Origin: Hydrogenobacter sp. T-2 | Lineage (GTDB): Bacteria; Aquificota; Aquificia; Aquificales; Aquificaceae | Direction: 5' to 3' | NCBI RefSeq assembly: GCF_033971325.1 | Contig: NZ_CP117180.1 | Span: 812,041-876,040 of the forward strand | DNA: 64,000 nucleotides | Part shown: in pieces, positions 43,021 to 52,121 of the stretch | How the letters are laid out: each line of letters opens with the position of its first letter | How positions within the stretch are numbered: the first letter of the stretch is position 1 | Notes under the pieces: generated by a model | Told to the model about the DNA's origin: nothing | Seen by the model: the letters and a program-made list of their open reading frames with translations, nothing else | The model's database searches: none | Program-made: the position numbers and the translations under genes

Positions 43021-44451
43021 ATGGAAAACGTCCTCTACTACGGAGATAACCTTGAAGTCCTAAGGAACTACATACCAGATGAGTCTGTAGACCTTATTTA
43101 TCTTGACCCTCCCTTTAATTCAAAAGCGGACTACAATGTGCTTTTTCGTGAGCCCACAGGAGGGCTATCTAAGGCACAAATAACCGCCTTTGAGGACACA
43201 TGGCACTGGACAGAGGAGACAGAAAAAACTTTTCATGAGATAGTCCAGACCGGACCAGGTCAAGTTGTGGATATGCTTCAGGCTTTTAGAAACTTTATAA
43301 AACGCAACGATATGATGGCTTACCTTACTATGATGTGTGCGAGGCTTTTGGAGTTAAAGAGAGTGCTTAAACCCACAGGAAGTATATACTTGCACTGCGA
43401 CCCAAATGCGAGCCACTATCTTAAGGTGCTTATGGATACTATTTTTGGACACAAAAACTTTAGGAATGAGATAGTTTGGTGTTATAAGGACCCCTCTGGG
43501 AAGACAGAAAGATACTTCAGAAAGAAGCACGACGTGATACTCTTCTACTCAAAGAGTGATGAATATAGGTTCTATGCTGATGCAGTGAGGATACAGTATT
43601 CTGAAAGAACACGCAAGCAAATAGAAAGAGGAACCATATCCTTTGGAAGGAAAGCTAAGGGAAATCCCTTGGATAAAGTGCCAGAAGATTGGTGGGAGAT
43701 TCCCATAATCAACTCCCAAGCAAAAGAAAGACTTGGTTATCCCACACAAAAGCCAGAGAAACTGCTTGAAAGAATAATCCTTGCCAGTTCAAAGGAAGGG
43801 GATGTGGTGCTTGACCCTTTTTGTGGATGTGGGACTACCATAGCGGTAGCCCAGAGGCTAAATAGACATTGGATTGGCATAGATATAACGCATCTTGCCA
43901 TAAACCTCATAAAGTGGAGATTAAAGAACACCTTTGGACTTGATGCAGGTAAGGATTACAAGGTTATTGGAGAGCCAAAGGACTTGAGTGGTGCAAGAGC
44001 CTTGGCAGAGCAAGACAGGTTTCAATTCCAATACTGGGCTATGTCTCTTGTATCCGCAAGACCTTATATAGACAAGAAAAGGGGTGCGGACAAGGGTATT
44101 GACGGGGTTATCTATTTTTATATGGACAAGGATAAGATAGGTAAGGCAATAGTGCAGGTAAAAAGTGGAAAGGTTTCGGTAAAGGACATAAGGGAGCTAA
44201 AGGCTGTGGTAGAAAGGGAAAAGGCACAGATGGGTATTTTTATAACTCTTGAAGAACCTACTAAACCTATGCAAGAAGAGGCACTGCAAGGAGGATACTA
44301 CACCTGCCCTATCACAAAAAGAAACTTCCCTAAACTCCAAATAATCACACTTAAGGAACTTCTTGAAGGCAAAAGCCCTCTTGTGCCTTTTCAAATATCA
44401 CCCTACAAAGAAGGACAAAAAACCCTCCCAAATACACTGCCACTGCTATGA
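43021..44451 (+). CDS. DNA methyltransferase fused to Mrr-like nuclease domain
   Basis: 476 residues. Residues 1-310 are a beta-class N6-adenine/N4-cytosine methyltransferase: catalytic D29-P-P-F32 near the N-terminus, variable target-recognition region, and SAM motif '[18 protein letters not shown]' (264-281). Residues about 335-460 form a PD-(D/E)XK domain of the Mrr type: '[12 protein letters not shown]' gives D361, and 'AIVQVKSG' gives Q379-V-K381. One chain may therefore both modify and cut DNA; cutting is inferred. It overlaps uvrA by four bases (ATGA), so both are translated together. The target sequence cannot be read from the protein. Confidence 0.88.
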   Translation: MENVLYYGDNLEVLRNYIPDESVDLIYLDPPFNSKADYNVLFREPTGGLSKAQITAFEDTWHWTEETEKTFHEIVQTGPGQVVDMLQAFRNFIKRNDMMAYLTMMCARLLELKRVLKPTGSIYLHCDPNASHYLKVLMDTIFGHKNFRNEIVWCYKDPSGKTERYFRKKHDVILFYSKSDEYRFYADAVRIQYSERTRKQIERGTISFGRKAKGNPLDKVPEDWWEIPIINSQAKERLGYPTQKPEKLLERIILASSKEGDVVLDPFCGCGTTIAVAQRLNRHWIGIDITHLAINLIKWRLKNTFGLDAGKDYKVIGEPKDLSGARALAEQDRFQFQYWAMSLVSARPYIDKKRGADKGIDGVIYFYMDKDKIGKAIVQVKSGKVSVKDIRELKAVVEREKAQMGIFITLEEPTKPMQEEALQGGYYTCPITKRNFPKLQIITLKELLEGKSPLVPFQISPYKEGQKTLPNTLPLL

Positions 44452-47246
44452 AATTTGACAAGATTGTTATAAGAGGAGCACGCCAGCACAATCTAAAAAA
44501 TATAAACCTTGACATACCTAAAAACAAGTTAGTGGTTATAACTGGACCCTCTGGCTCTGGCAAGTCCACTCTGGCTTTTGACACCATTTACGCAGAGGGT
44601 CAAAGAAGGTATGTGGAGTCCCTTTCCTCTTACGCCAGACAGTTTCTTGGCATAATGGAAAAGCCTGAAGTGGACATAATAGAGGGGCTTTCGCCTGCAA
44701 TAGCCATAGACCAAAAGACCACCTCCAAAAACCCACGGTCTACTGTGGGAACTGTCACGGAGATATACGACTATATGCGTGTGCTCTGGGCAAACATAGG
44801 AAAGCCTCACTGTCCTGAGTGTGGAAGGCTCTTAGAGGGGCTATCCGCTCATGAGATATTGGAAAAGGTCTGGGAAAAATACCAAAACAGAAGGATAGCA
44901 GTCCTTTCTCCTCTCGTAAGAGGCAAAAAGGGTGAGTTCAGAGAGCTTTTCAAGGAGCTTGACAGGATGGGCTTTTCAAGGGTTAAGGTGGACGGAGAAT
45001 ACATGAGGATTTTGGAAGTGCCACCCCTTGACAAAAACAAAAAGCACCACATAGACCTCGTAGTGGACAGGCTAACCTTGGAAGAGGAAGAGAGGGCAAG
45101 GCTGTTGACAGCCATGGAAAAATCCCTTGAGCTATCAAAGGGGCTCTTAAAGGTTGAGGATGTGGAGAGCCAAAGAGAAGAGCTTTTCAGCGAACACCTT
45201 ACCTGCCCAGACCATGGCTTTTCTATCCCTGAGCTTTCTCCAAGACTTTTCTCCTTTAATTCTCCCTACGGTGCTTGTCCTGCCTGTAAGGGTCTGGGTG
45301 TGAAATGGGAAGTGAATGTGAAACTTCTTGTGGATGAGAGAGAGCCTGCGGTGGATGCCTTTCGCATAACGGATTCCGCCTATTTTGACTATCTAAGATA
45401 TCCTGTTATGAACCTGCTTAGAAAACTGGGATACGACCCAAGAACACCCTTTGGAGACCTGCCCCAAAGTGTAAGAAGTTTGCTCCTATACGGTGGGTCT
45501 ATTGAGGGTGGAAACTTTGAGGGTATTGTAAGGCACCTTGAGAGGAGGTTTTTGGAAGAAGAGTCAGAAAAACTAAGAGAGGAAATATCGGAGTTTATAA
45601 GAGAAAAACCCTGTCCAGAGTGTAAGGGTACAAGGTTAAGACCAGAAGCCCTTGCGGTTTTGGTGGATGGTAAAAGCATCTGGGACGTTGCACGCATGCC
45701 CATAAGGCAAGCCAAAGAGTTTTTTGACAACCTACCTAAAAAACTCAGTGGCAAAGACCTGCTTGTGGCGGAAAGGCTTATAAAGGAAATATCAGACAGG
45801 CTTGGCTTTCTCCTAAATGTGGGTTTGGATTATCTTGACTTGGCACGAAGTGCGGTCACCCTCTCTGGTGGAGAGATGCAACGCATAAGGCTTGCAACAC
45901 AAATAGGCTCAAAGCTCACGGGTGTGCTGTATGTCTTGGATGAGCCCTCCATAGGACTTCACCCGAGGGACACAGACAAGCTCATAAAGACCCTGAAAGA
46001 CCTAAGGGACTTGGGCAACACAGTTATAGTGGTAGAACACGACCCAGAGACTATCCTAAGTGCGGACTGGGTAATAGATATGGGTCCAGGGGCTGGTAAG
46101 GAAGGTGGTCAGGTGGTCTTTTGTGGCACTGTGGAGGAAATGCTCTCTCACGAGAAGTCTTTGACGGGTGCTTACCTCTCTAAAAGGCTCTCCATAGAAG
46201 TCCCTGCCATAAGGAGAAAACCAGAGGGTAGATGGCTAAGGATAGTGGGTGCAAGAAAGCACAACCTAAAGAATATAACAGTGGAAATTCCGGTGGGCTT
46301 ATTTGTGTGTATAACAGGAGTGTCTGGCAGTGGAAAGTCTACCCTCATATACGACATCCTCTGGGAGTATGCAAGGGCGGTCTTTTACGGTGGCACTGCA
46401 GAGGTAGAGGGCTTTGATAGGATAGAAGGGCTTGAATACTTTGACAGGGTTATTAACATAGACCAATCTCCCATAGGAAGGACTCCCAGGTCAAACCCAG
46501 CTACCTACACAAAGGTCTTTGACCATATAAGGGAACTTTTTGCACAAACGCCAGAAGCCAGGGCGAGAGGCTACAACGCAGGCAGGTTTTCCTTTAACGT
46601 AAAGGGAGGCAGATGTGAAGCCTGTCAAGGAGAGGGGGTGATAAAAGTGGAAATGCACTTCTTACCACCTGTTTATGTGCCATGTGATGTATGTAAGGGT
46701 AAAAGGTATAACAGGGAGACTTTGGATATTCTCTATAAGGGCAAAAACATCGCTGACGTGCTTGATATGACCGTGGACGAAGCCTATGAGTTTTTTGAAA
46801 ATGTGCCAGTGATAAAAAGAAAGCTACAGCTCCTAAGGGATATAGGTCTTGGCTACATAAAGCTGGGACAGCCTGCCACAACCCTTTCTGGAGGCGAAGC
46901 CCAAAGGATAAAGCTTGCCAGAGAGCTCTCTAAAAAGGAAAGCGGAAAAACCCTATACCTCTTAGATGAACCTACCACAGGTTTACATATGGACGATGTG
47001 AAAAAGCTAATAGACATACTCCAAAGGCTCGTGGAGAGAGGAAACACGGTGGTGGTTATAGAACATAACCTTGACGTGATAAAGTGTGCGGATTGGGTTA
47101 TAGACCTTGGTCCAGAGGGAGGAGAAAGGGGAGGCTATGTGGTGGCGGTGGGAACTCCAGAGGCCATAGCACAAAACCCAAATTCTTACACAGGACAGTA
47201 TCTGAAGGGGCTCTTAGAGGCAAAAGGTGTAAAGGTGTATAATTAA
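44448..47246 (+). CDS. uvrA: Excinuclease ABC subunit A
   Basis: Damage-recognition ATPase of nucleotide excision repair. 932 residues, full length. Two ABC modules with Walker A '[10 protein letters not shown]' and '[10 protein letters not shown]', signature motifs '[12 protein letters not shown]' and '[12 protein letters not shown]', and zinc modules 'CPECGRLL', 'CPACKGLGV' and 'CEACQGEGV...CDVCKGKRY'. Its start overlaps the stop of the methyltransferase-nuclease gene, an unusual partner for uvrA. The stop is followed directly by a broken coiled-coil gene in the same frame. Confidence 0.98.
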   Translation: MKFDKIVIRGARQHNLKNINLDIPKNKLVVITGPSGSGKSTLAFDTIYAEGQRRYVESLSSYARQFLGIMEKPEVDIIEGLSPAIAIDQKTTSKNPRSTVGTVTEIYDYMRVLWANIGKPHCPECGRLLEGLSAHEILEKVWEKYQNRRIAVLSPLVRGKKGEFRELFKELDRMGFSRVKVDGEYMRILEVPPLDKNKKHHIDLVVDRLTLEEEERARLLTAMEKSLELSKGLLKVEDVESQREELFSEHLTCPDHGFSIPELSPRLFSFNSPYGACPACKGLGVKWEVNVKLLVDEREPAVDAFRITDSAYFDYLRYPVMNLLRKLGYDPRTPFGDLPQSVRSLLLYGGSIEGGNFEGIVRHLERRFLEEESEKLREEISEFIREKPCPECKGTRLRPEALAVLVDGKSIWDVARMPIRQAKEFFDNLPKKLSGKDLLVAERLIKEISDRLGFLLNVGLDYLDLARSAVTLSGGEMQRIRLATQIGSKLTGVLYVLDEPSIGLHPRDTDKLIKTLKDLRDLGNTVIVVEHDPETILSADWVIDMGPGAGKEGGQVVFCGTVEEMLSHEKSLTGAYLSKRLSIEVPAIRRKPEGRWLRIVGARKHNLKNITVEIPVGLFVCITGVSGSGKSTLIYDILWEYARAVFYGGTAEVEGFDRIEGLEYFDRVINIDQSPIGRTPRSNPATYTKVFDHIRELFAQTPEARARGYNAGRFSFNVKGGRCEACQGEGVIKVEMHFLPPVYVPCDVCKGKRYNRETLDILYKGKNIADVLDMTVDEAYEFFENVPVIKRKLQLLRDIGLGYIKLGQPATTLSGGEAQRIKLARELSKKESGKTLYLLDEPTTGLHMDDVKKLIDILQRLVERGNTVVVIEHNLDVIKCADWVIDLGPEGGERGGYVVAVGTPEAIAQNPNSYTGQYLKGLLEAKGVKVYN

Positions 47247-47533
47247 AAGCAAAAGGAATTAGGCAAGGAAAAGGCAGACAAGGTGGCAAAGATTTTAGGA
47301 GAAAGCTTATTCTCAAGGCGGAGATAAAGAAGGAATTGACTAAGGAGCTGGTTAAAAAGGCGGAGCTGCAGATGGTAAAGTTGGAGTTGGAAAATAAAAT
47401 TGACGAAATTGAAGCAAGAATTGATAGGCTTGAGGTATATCTTAAAGTCCTCATAGGTCTTGTTTTACTAGGTTTGACACTTCTAAATCCTACCTTTGTG
47501 GATTTGATAAAATCCATATTTAGCTCAAAATGA
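47247..47533 (+). pseudogene. Broken coiled-coil/membrane-tail gene after uvrA
   Basis: The frame directly after the uvrA stop reads 'KELGKEKADKVAKILGES' without any start codon and ends at TAA; one base out of frame the sequence continues as 'LKAEIKKELTKELVKKAELQ' to 47533. Adding one base near 47307 joins both parts into one helical protein with a coiled coil and a C-terminal membrane helix ('VYLKVLIGLVLLGLTLLNPTF'). This looks like the small coiled-coil plus membrane-anchor proteins (DUF1640-like) common in Aquificales. A 65-residue piece from TTG at 47336 could still be made; its stop overlaps the LOG-family ATG by four bases. Confidence 0.6.
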
Positions 47534-47985
47534 AGAAGCAAGTGGCAGTCATTGGTTCTTCTTCCGCAAAGCCAGAGGAGGAAGAATACCTTTTTGCATA
47601 CAGGCTTGGAAAGGAAATAGCCAAGATGGGTCTTGTGGTGGTTTGTGGAGGGCGTGGTGGTGTTATGGAGGCGGTGTGTAAAGGTGCTAAGGAAGAGGGA
47701 GGTCTTACAGTGGGAATTTTACCCTCTTACGAAGGAGAGGAGGCAAACCCTTACGTGGATATAAGGATAAGAACGGGCATGGGTTGGAATAGAAACCCTT
47801 TGGTGGTGGCAAGTGGTGATGTGGTGGTTGCAATAGGTGGAAACTGGGGAACATTTTCTGAGATTGCCTACGCCCTTATTCTCAAAAAACCCATAATAGG
47901 TTACAAAACCCACAAGATTGAGGGGCTAACGCAGGCAAACAGCCTTGAGGAAATTCTCCTATTTCTTCACAAAAATCTCAGTTGA
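47530..47985 (+). CDS. LOG-family / TIGR00725-type nucleotide-binding Rossmann protein
   Basis: 151 residues. 'VVVCGGRGGVMEAVCKGAKEEGGLTVGILPS' and 'VVVAIGGNWGTFSEIAYALILKKPIIGY' are the conserved GG-R-G-G-V-M-E-A and G-G-x-W-G-T-x-S-E blocks of the lysine-decarboxylase-like/LOG superfamily. Cytokinin-type phosphoribohydrolases of this group cleave nucleoside monophosphates; this short branch (TIGR00725) is uncharacterised. ATG overlaps the end of the broken upstream gene. Confidence 0.88.
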   Translation: MKKQVAVIGSSSAKPEEEEYLFAYRLGKEIAKMGLVVVCGGRGGVMEAVCKGAKEEGGLTVGILPSYEGEEANPYVDIRIRTGMGWNRNPLVVASGDVVVAIGGNWGTFSEIAYALILKKPIIGYKTHKIEGLTQANSLEEILLFLHKNLS

Positions 47986-48028
47986 AATTTCCTCTCAATA
48001 GACCATATTTATACAGGAGGGTCTAAGG

Positions 48029-48382
48029 ATGGAGAAGGAAGTTTTCTTCTTGGAAAACCTGCTCTTCAAAAGCACCGCTCAGGAGATAGAGGAGAGATAC
48101 CAAGAGGTATTACAGCTATATGCCCATGACCCAGAGATACTCAATATAGCCAAGAGTATAAAGGGCATGTGTGATTACATAATGAAAACTTACAAGGAGA
48201 TACCAAACCCAGAAAAGAAGTTGGACGAAAGCCTATACACGACCCTCTACCAAGTGCTAAAGGACCTTAGCATAACCCTTTATGACCTCTCTATAGCAGA
48301 GGGCGAACAGATATACTACGTTTTGTCCTCCGCTTACCAGAAGCTCAACGGTGCTAACAACCTACTGGAGAGGCTCGTCTAA
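48029..48382 (+). CDS. Small helical protein, function unknown
   Basis: 117 residues, not recognised. All-helical and acidic, without cysteine clusters apart from 'KGMCDY', no signal peptide and no membrane segment. A CAGGAGGG box ends about eight bases before the ATG, which supports translation. The pattern 'LDESLYTTLYQVLKDLSITLYDLS' suggests a helical bundle. It converges on the YihY gene with a 21-base overlap. No function can be proposed. Confidence 0.7.
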   Translation: MEKEVFFLENLLFKSTAQEIEERYQEVLQLYAHDPEILNIAKSIKGMCDYIMKTYKEIPNPEKKLDESLYTTLYQVLKDLSITLYDLSIAEGEQIYYVLSSAYQKLNGANNLLERLV

Positions 48383-49126
48383 TCTCCTTAGAAAACAAAT
48401 ACCAAGAAGAAGGCAGAAAAAGGAGTAATATAGCCAAACAAGAAACAAAAGGGGTGAGCCAATTACACTATAAAGTGGGCTTGCACTTATTAGCTTTACA
48501 ACCACTATGGAAAAGACCTTGTTGAGTATAAAAAGTAAAAAAGAAGTAAAGGCGGAAGACAAAAGGGTAAAGCCTCTTGGGCGAAAGTATAGGGAATACA
48601 GCATGCTAACCAGAAGAAAGAGAAGTAGGAAGTTGGCAAGCTCTGTTAATCTTTGGTATATACCCTCAAGAAAGGACTTGGCTATGGCTAAAAGGGCTAA
48701 GCCAAAAGACAAGGCGGTTGCATAAAGTATGAGAACAAGTGGCATAAAGACCCAAAAGGCTAACTCACTTTCCAAAGGCTTTTTCTTGTAGACCATAGAG
48801 AAGGAAAAGTTTAGGGTTTTTGCAAAGGAAAGTGCAAAGTAATAGGCAAGGGCAACAGACAAGAGAGACCCAGAAGCCCTTTTATCATACACGGGAAGAA
48901 GTTTGTCAAAGATTAGCTCCGCGTAAGAAGGAAGAAAGTCCTTTACATACTCATAAACCCTTGAAGGCTCAAGAAAAGGCAAATACATGGACATAAACCC
49001 AAGAAGCATTATCACAGAGCCTATGACAGTAAGAAACTGATAGGTAAGGGATGCACTGTGATATCCGAGGTTTTCTCTAAAGGCATCTAAGAAAGAAAGC
49101 GCGAGGCTTTTAATATACTTCCGCAT
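48362..49126 (-). CDS. YihY/BrkB family membrane protein
   Basis: 254 residues with about six membrane helices. The N-terminal 'FLDAFRENLGYHSASLTYQFLTVIGSVIML' and the later 'SVALAYYFALSFAKTLNFSFSMVYKKK' correspond to the conserved YihY/BrkB blocks (RNase BN-like by old misannotation). It is probably an inner-membrane protein of unknown transport or envelope role. Its 5' end overlaps the radical SAM gene by 17 bases, so they are co-transcribed. Confidence 0.87.
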   Translation of the reverse strand: MRKYIKSLALSFLDAFRENLGYHSASLTYQFLTVIGSVIMLLGFMSMYLPFLEPSRVYEYVKDFLPSYAELIFDKLLPVYDKRASGSLLSVALAYYFALSFAKTLNFSFSMVYKKKPLESELAFWVFMPLVLILYATALSFGLALLAIAKSFLEGIYQRLTELANFLLLFLLVSMLYSLYFRPRGFTLLSSAFTSFLLFILNKVFSIVVVKLISASPLYSVIGSPLLFLVWLYYSFFCLLLGICFLRRLDEPLQ

Positions 49127-50222
49127 CCCTTATGGTATACTCCACAATGCCCTCTAAGGGGCTTTTGAAGGTGTAGGTGTCTCCAGCCACGCTCAGTATG
49201 TAGTTGGGGCTTATGGGAACTTTACCCCTTCCTCCCGGAAGGTCCACTGCGTAGGTGGGTATACCCATTCCAGAAATTCTGCCTCTGAGATACTCCATTA
49301 TCTCAAGACCTTTCTCGAGGCTTGTCCTAAAGTGCACTGCACCCTTTATTGGGTCGCAGTGAAAAAGATAAACAGGTCTTACTTTTATTCTGAGAAGACT
49401 TCTCATAAGCTCTAACATTACCTGCGGATTGTCGTTTACACCCTTTAGCAGAACTGTTTGGTTATTGACGGGCACTCCGTGCCTAAGAAGCCTTTCCACA
49501 GCCTCTGCGGACTCTTCGGTTATCTCCTTAGGGTGGTTAAAGTGGGTATTTACCCATATGGGTGAGTATTTTTCAAGGATACGCAAAAGCTCCTCATCAA
49601 AGAACCTCTGAGGTGCAAGAACGGGAAGCCTCGTGCCAATTCTGAGAATCTCCACGTGTGGAATTCTTCGTAGGTTAGAAAGCACATACTCTAACTTCTC
49701 ATTACTTACAGAAAGGGGCTCTCCACCAGATATCAGCACATCCCTTATTTCTTCGTGTCTTCTCACATACTCTAAAAACCTATCTATCTCCTCCTTTGTC
49801 CTTGACCTTTCTCCTTCCTGAAAAATCCTTTTCCTCATACAGTGCCTGCAATAGACCGCACAGAAGGTAGTCAAGGTAAAAAGCACCCTGTCGGGATACC
49901 TATGAGTAAGACCTGGGATATGTCCCTCCTCTCTAAAGGGGTCTGGCTCTCCCATAGACTGCACCCTTTCCTCCACCTCCACCGCCCTTGGAATAGCCTG
50001 AAGCCTAATGGGGTCTTGTGGGTCCTCAGGGTCTATAAGAGAAAGGTAGTAGGGTGTTATAGCCATAGGATACAAGTCTATGGTCTGGTATATGCCCTTT
50101 TCTTCCTCTGGCGTAAGCCTTATGTATCTTTTTAGCTCTTCCTTAGTTTTTATCCTGTTTTGTATCTGCCAATGATAGCTCCGCCACATCTCCTGTGGAA
50201 TGTCCACGAAAAATCTACGCAT
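49110..50222 (-). CDS. KamA-family lysine 2,3-aminomutase-like radical SAM enzyme
   Basis: 370 residues. The [4Fe-4S] motif is in 'FCAVYCRHCMRKRIF' (C-x3-C-x2-C); 'ISGGEPL' is the SAM-binding GGEP; the PLP lysine lies in 'VDLPGGRGKVPISP'. It is shorter than catabolic lysine 2,3-aminomutase (about 416) and longer than EpmB, so either free lysine or the EF-P lysine pathway could be the target. No EF-P or EpmA gene is nearby. beta-lysine is also used for compatible solutes in some thermophiles. First gene of a two-gene operon with yihY. Confidence 0.9.
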   Translation of the reverse strand: MRRFFVDIPQEMWRSYHWQIQNRIKTKEELKRYIRLTPEEEKGIYQTIDLYPMAITPYYLSLIDPEDPQDPIRLQAIPRAVEVEERVQSMGEPDPFREEGHIPGLTHRYPDRVLFTLTTFCAVYCRHCMRKRIFQEGERSRTKEEIDRFLEYVRRHEEIRDVLISGGEPLSVSNEKLEYVLSNLRRIPHVEILRIGTRLPVLAPQRFFDEELLRILEKYSPIWVNTHFNHPKEITEESAEAVERLLRHGVPVNNQTVLLKGVNDNPQVMLELMRSLLRIKVRPVYLFHCDPIKGAVHFRTSLEKGLEIMEYLRGRISGMGIPTYAVDLPGGRGKVPISPNYILSVAGDTYTFKSPLEGIVEYTIRDAEVY

Positions 50223-50271
50223 TATACAAGAAAATTTTACAAGAGTTATAATTCATTGAGGGAGGTTAAAA

Positions 50272-50937
50272 ATGAGTCTGACAGAAGTTAACTTAGTAAT
50301 AGATGAGTTATTTCCTTATGCTGAGGCGTCTTTCAAACAACTGTTGGCTCAGAGGTCCCAGATGGTAAGTGTAAAAAGGGGCGATATTCTCTTATATCCT
50401 GGCGATACGTGTGGAATTTGCCCGGTTGTATTAAGTGGTGGGTTAAAGGTATATCTTAGTTTGGAAAACGGTAGAGAAATATTGCTATACACTATAGATA
50501 AGGGTGAGGCTTGTATGTTTGTTACCGTGTCTCTACTAAAAAAGATGCCTTATCCAGCCTTTGCGGAGGCTGACAAGGACTCGCTTCTTTTGGTTGTTGA
50601 TGATAAAACCTTTAGAGAACTTTTTGATAGATACACATATTGGCGAGAGTTTTTTCTTAATATGATAGCAAAGAATATATATCAGACTTTTTTGATGCTT
50701 AACGAAGTTATATCAAAACGCGTTGATAAACGCCTTTTAAGATATTTATACGAGACAGGTAAGGACAAAAGAATAGTGGAAGAAACACACGAAGAAATAG
50801 CCAGAAAAATAGGCACTGCAAGAGAGGTAGTAACCAGACTCCTAAAGAGGCTGGAGGTAGAGGGGCTTGTAGAAATAAGCAGGGGACAAATAAGGATCAA
50901 CAACCTTGAAGCCTTGAAAAAAGAAATATCTTTGTGA
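50272..50937 (+). CDS. Crp/Fnr-family transcriptional regulator
   Basis: 221 residues: cyclic-nucleotide-binding-like beta-roll (about 25-120), a dimerisation helix (125-150) and a C-terminal winged HTH ('THEEIARKIGTAREVVTRLLKRLEVEGLVEI'). Cysteines are C47, C50 and C81 only, so a four-Cys FNR-type cluster in the usual arrangement is not supported; heme, thiol or other redox sensing remains possible. A GAGGG SD box precedes the ATG. A perfect GTGAC/GTCAC palindrome overlaps its stop codon and lies in front of the hemoglobin gene, its most likely target. Confidence 0.93.
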   Translation: MSLTEVNLVIDELFPYAEASFKQLLAQRSQMVSVKRGDILLYPGDTCGICPVVLSGGLKVYLSLENGREILLYTIDKGEACMFVTVSLLKKMPYPAFAEADKDSLLLVVDDKTFRELFDRYTYWREFFLNMIAKNIYQTFLMLNEVISKRVDKRLLRYLYETGKDKRIVEETHEEIARKIGTAREVVTRLLKRLEVEGLVEISRGQIRINNLEALKKEISL

Positions 50938-50946
50938 CTTAGTCAC
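50934..50946. promoter_or_regulatory. Candidate Crp/Fnr operator upstream of the truncated hemoglobin gene
   Basis: GTGAC-TTA-GTCAC is a perfect inverted repeat with a three-base centre, starting inside the last codon of the regulator gene and 62 bases before the hemoglobin ATG. The half-site TGTGAC resembles the CRP half-site TGTGA but the spacing is one base shorter than in E. coli CRP sites. It fits a dimeric Crp/Fnr-type protein; binding by the adjacent regulator is inferred. Confidence 0.6.
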
Positions 50947-51007
50947 TGAAAGTCTAAAAACATAACGCTATGCTTATCTATATCAATAAACCTTAGGAGG
51001 TGCTATC

Positions 51008-51502
51008 ATGCGTAAGGGATTGCTCTTTGCATCATTGCTTACATTTATTGGGTCAGCTATGCCATTACAAGCAAAGCCAGTGTGCACACAAGAAACAATG
51101 GCAGTAGCCACAGCTCAAGGTAGAGAAAAGAAGTCCAAAAGCCTTTACGAGCGTCTGGGCGGCTATGATGCCATATCTGCAGTGGTCAAAGACCTCGCAG
51201 TAGCTCTCGTAACAGACAAACAGTTAGGTATATACTTCAAAGGTTTAAGCAACGACAGTAAAAACAAACTTATAGCCCACCTTACTGATTTTGTTTGCAG
51301 TGCTGCTGGTGGTCCCTGTATATACACGGGTAGAGATATGAAAACTTCACATGAGGGGCTTGGTATAAGTGAGTCAGATTGGAATAGGTTTGTGGAGATA
51401 ACTAAGGGAGTCCTTGATAAGTATAAAGTTCCTGCGAGAGAACAGCAAGAGTTTTTGCAAGCAGTTGCACCCCTGAAAAGCGTTATAGTGGAGAGGAGAT
51501 AA
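51008..51502 (+). CDS. Exported group 1 truncated hemoglobin
   Basis: 164 residues. A clear signal peptide (MRKGLLFASLLTFIGSAMPLQA, cleavage about after A22) is followed by a 2-on-2 globin: 'LYERLGGYDAISAVVKDL', the E-helix 'AHLTDFVCSAAGGPCIYTGRDM' and the proximal histidine H115 in 'MKTSHEGLGI'. Truncated hemoglobins bind O2, NO or CO; export to the periplasm is not the usual case. Cysteines C97 and C104 may form a disulfide. SD box TAGGAGG lies before the ATG. A Crp/Fnr regulator and a matching palindrome precede it, so redox- or NO-dependent expression is likely (inference). Confidence 0.92.
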   Translation: MRKGLLFASLLTFIGSAMPLQAKPVCTQETMAVATAQGREKKSKSLYERLGGYDAISAVVKDLAVALVTDKQLGIYFKGLSNDSKNKLIAHLTDFVCSAAGGPCIYTGRDMKTSHEGLGISESDWNRFVEITKGVLDKYKVPAREQQEFLQAVAPLKSVIVERR

Positions 51503-51525
51503 GATAGCCCTTACAGACATTATTA

Positions 51526-51549
51526 TGCCGGCTCTTAGCCGGCACTCTT
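51526..51549 (+). terminator. Hairpin terminator after the hemoglobin gene
   Basis: TGCCGGC-TCTTA-GCCGGCA is a perfect seven-pair stem with a five-base loop, followed by CTCTTT. It begins 24 bases after the hemoglobin stop. The T tract is interrupted by one C. Confidence 0.8.
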
Positions 51550-51652
51550 TAAAATGCTCTATACGAATAGAATTTTCTCCTGAAGGCGTATGCTTATATG
51601 TTATATTTCTATTGTTTCAGTGATTAGTTTCTAATACTAACATTCATCTAAT

Positions 51653-51669
51653 CTGGGTTAAAAACCCAG
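51653..51669. repeat. Perfect inverted repeat between hemoglobin and RHH remnant
   Basis: CTGGGTT-AAA-AACCCAG: seven-pair stem, three-base loop. It lies 56 bases downstream of the RHH remnant's stop on the minus strand and could have been its terminator, but no T tract follows on either strand. Confidence 0.5.
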
Positions 51670-51724
51670 TGGCATTTTGGCAACTGAATAGGGCTTTTGG
51701 TCTTTGAAAGCAAGGGGGTAGTAT

Positions 51725-51919
51725 TCACTCAATAGGCTTGAGAAGTCCATCATCGTCAACTTCCATTATGGTAGTCTTTTCTCTGAGTTTTTTTAACTCT
51801 TTTAGCTTATTTGATATCAGCTCCCCCATTGAGGTGTTTTTCTTTATGCTCTCTATCCGTAGGCTTTCCCAGAGGTCATAGGGTAAAATAACAGTGGTTT
51901 TCTTATACCTTTGCCTTTT
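51725..51919 (-). pseudogene. Ribbon-helix-helix antitoxin-like remnant without a start codon
   Basis: A 64-codon open stretch translates as a typical RHH DNA-binding protein: beta strand 'KKTTVILPYDLWESL', two helices ('RIESIKKNTSMGELISNKL') and a short acidic tail 'EVDDDGLLKPIE' as in VapB-type antitoxins. There is no ATG, GTG or TTG between the in-frame TAG at 51920-51922 and the conserved strand. Reading through TAG, an ATG at 51970 would lie in the same frame 16 codons upstream. No toxin gene follows on this strand. Most likely a decayed antitoxin gene; amber read-through or a sequencing error would make it intact. Confidence 0.62.
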
Positions 51920-51958
51920 CTAAGCCTTGTGTTTCGTGGCTTCTATTATGCCATATGA

Positions 51959-52013
51959 CCGTATGACCATAACGCCGTAAAAACATAAATACGGTTTTAC
52001 GGCAATACGGCGT
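51959..52013. repeat. Array of five TACGG/CCGTA half-sites with nested inverted repeats
   Basis: CCGTA occurs at 51959-51963 and 51975-51979, and its complement TACGG at 51990-51994, 51998-52002 and 52006-52010. Within this, GCCGTAAAA (51974-51982) and TTTTACGGC (51995-52003) form a nine-pair inverted repeat, and ACGCCGTA (51972-51979) and TACGGCGT (52006-52013) an alternative eight-pair one. It lies just upstream of the RHH remnant, where an RHH antitoxin would bind its own operator. Confidence 0.6.
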
Positions 52014-52121
52014 ATAGCTCAAAGCCCTGTCTCTCAATGGTTTAAATTTGGCAATACCACACTCAATCTTGCATGACCTGACACTTCTGGCAAACCACCT
52101 TCACTTGAGAGGGGTGCCCCC

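Noticed and set aside
48507-48725. A basic small protein inside yihY on the plus strand
   Set aside because: It is complementary to membrane helices of YihY, which explains the lysine-rich composition.
50272-50937. A true FNR with an oxygen-sensing iron-sulfur cluster
   Set aside because: Only three cysteines (47, 50, 81) are present, without the normal four-ligand arrangement.
52111-52120. GGGG-TG-CCCC as a terminator before the CRISPR-like promoter
   Set aside because: The loop is only two bases and no T tract follows.
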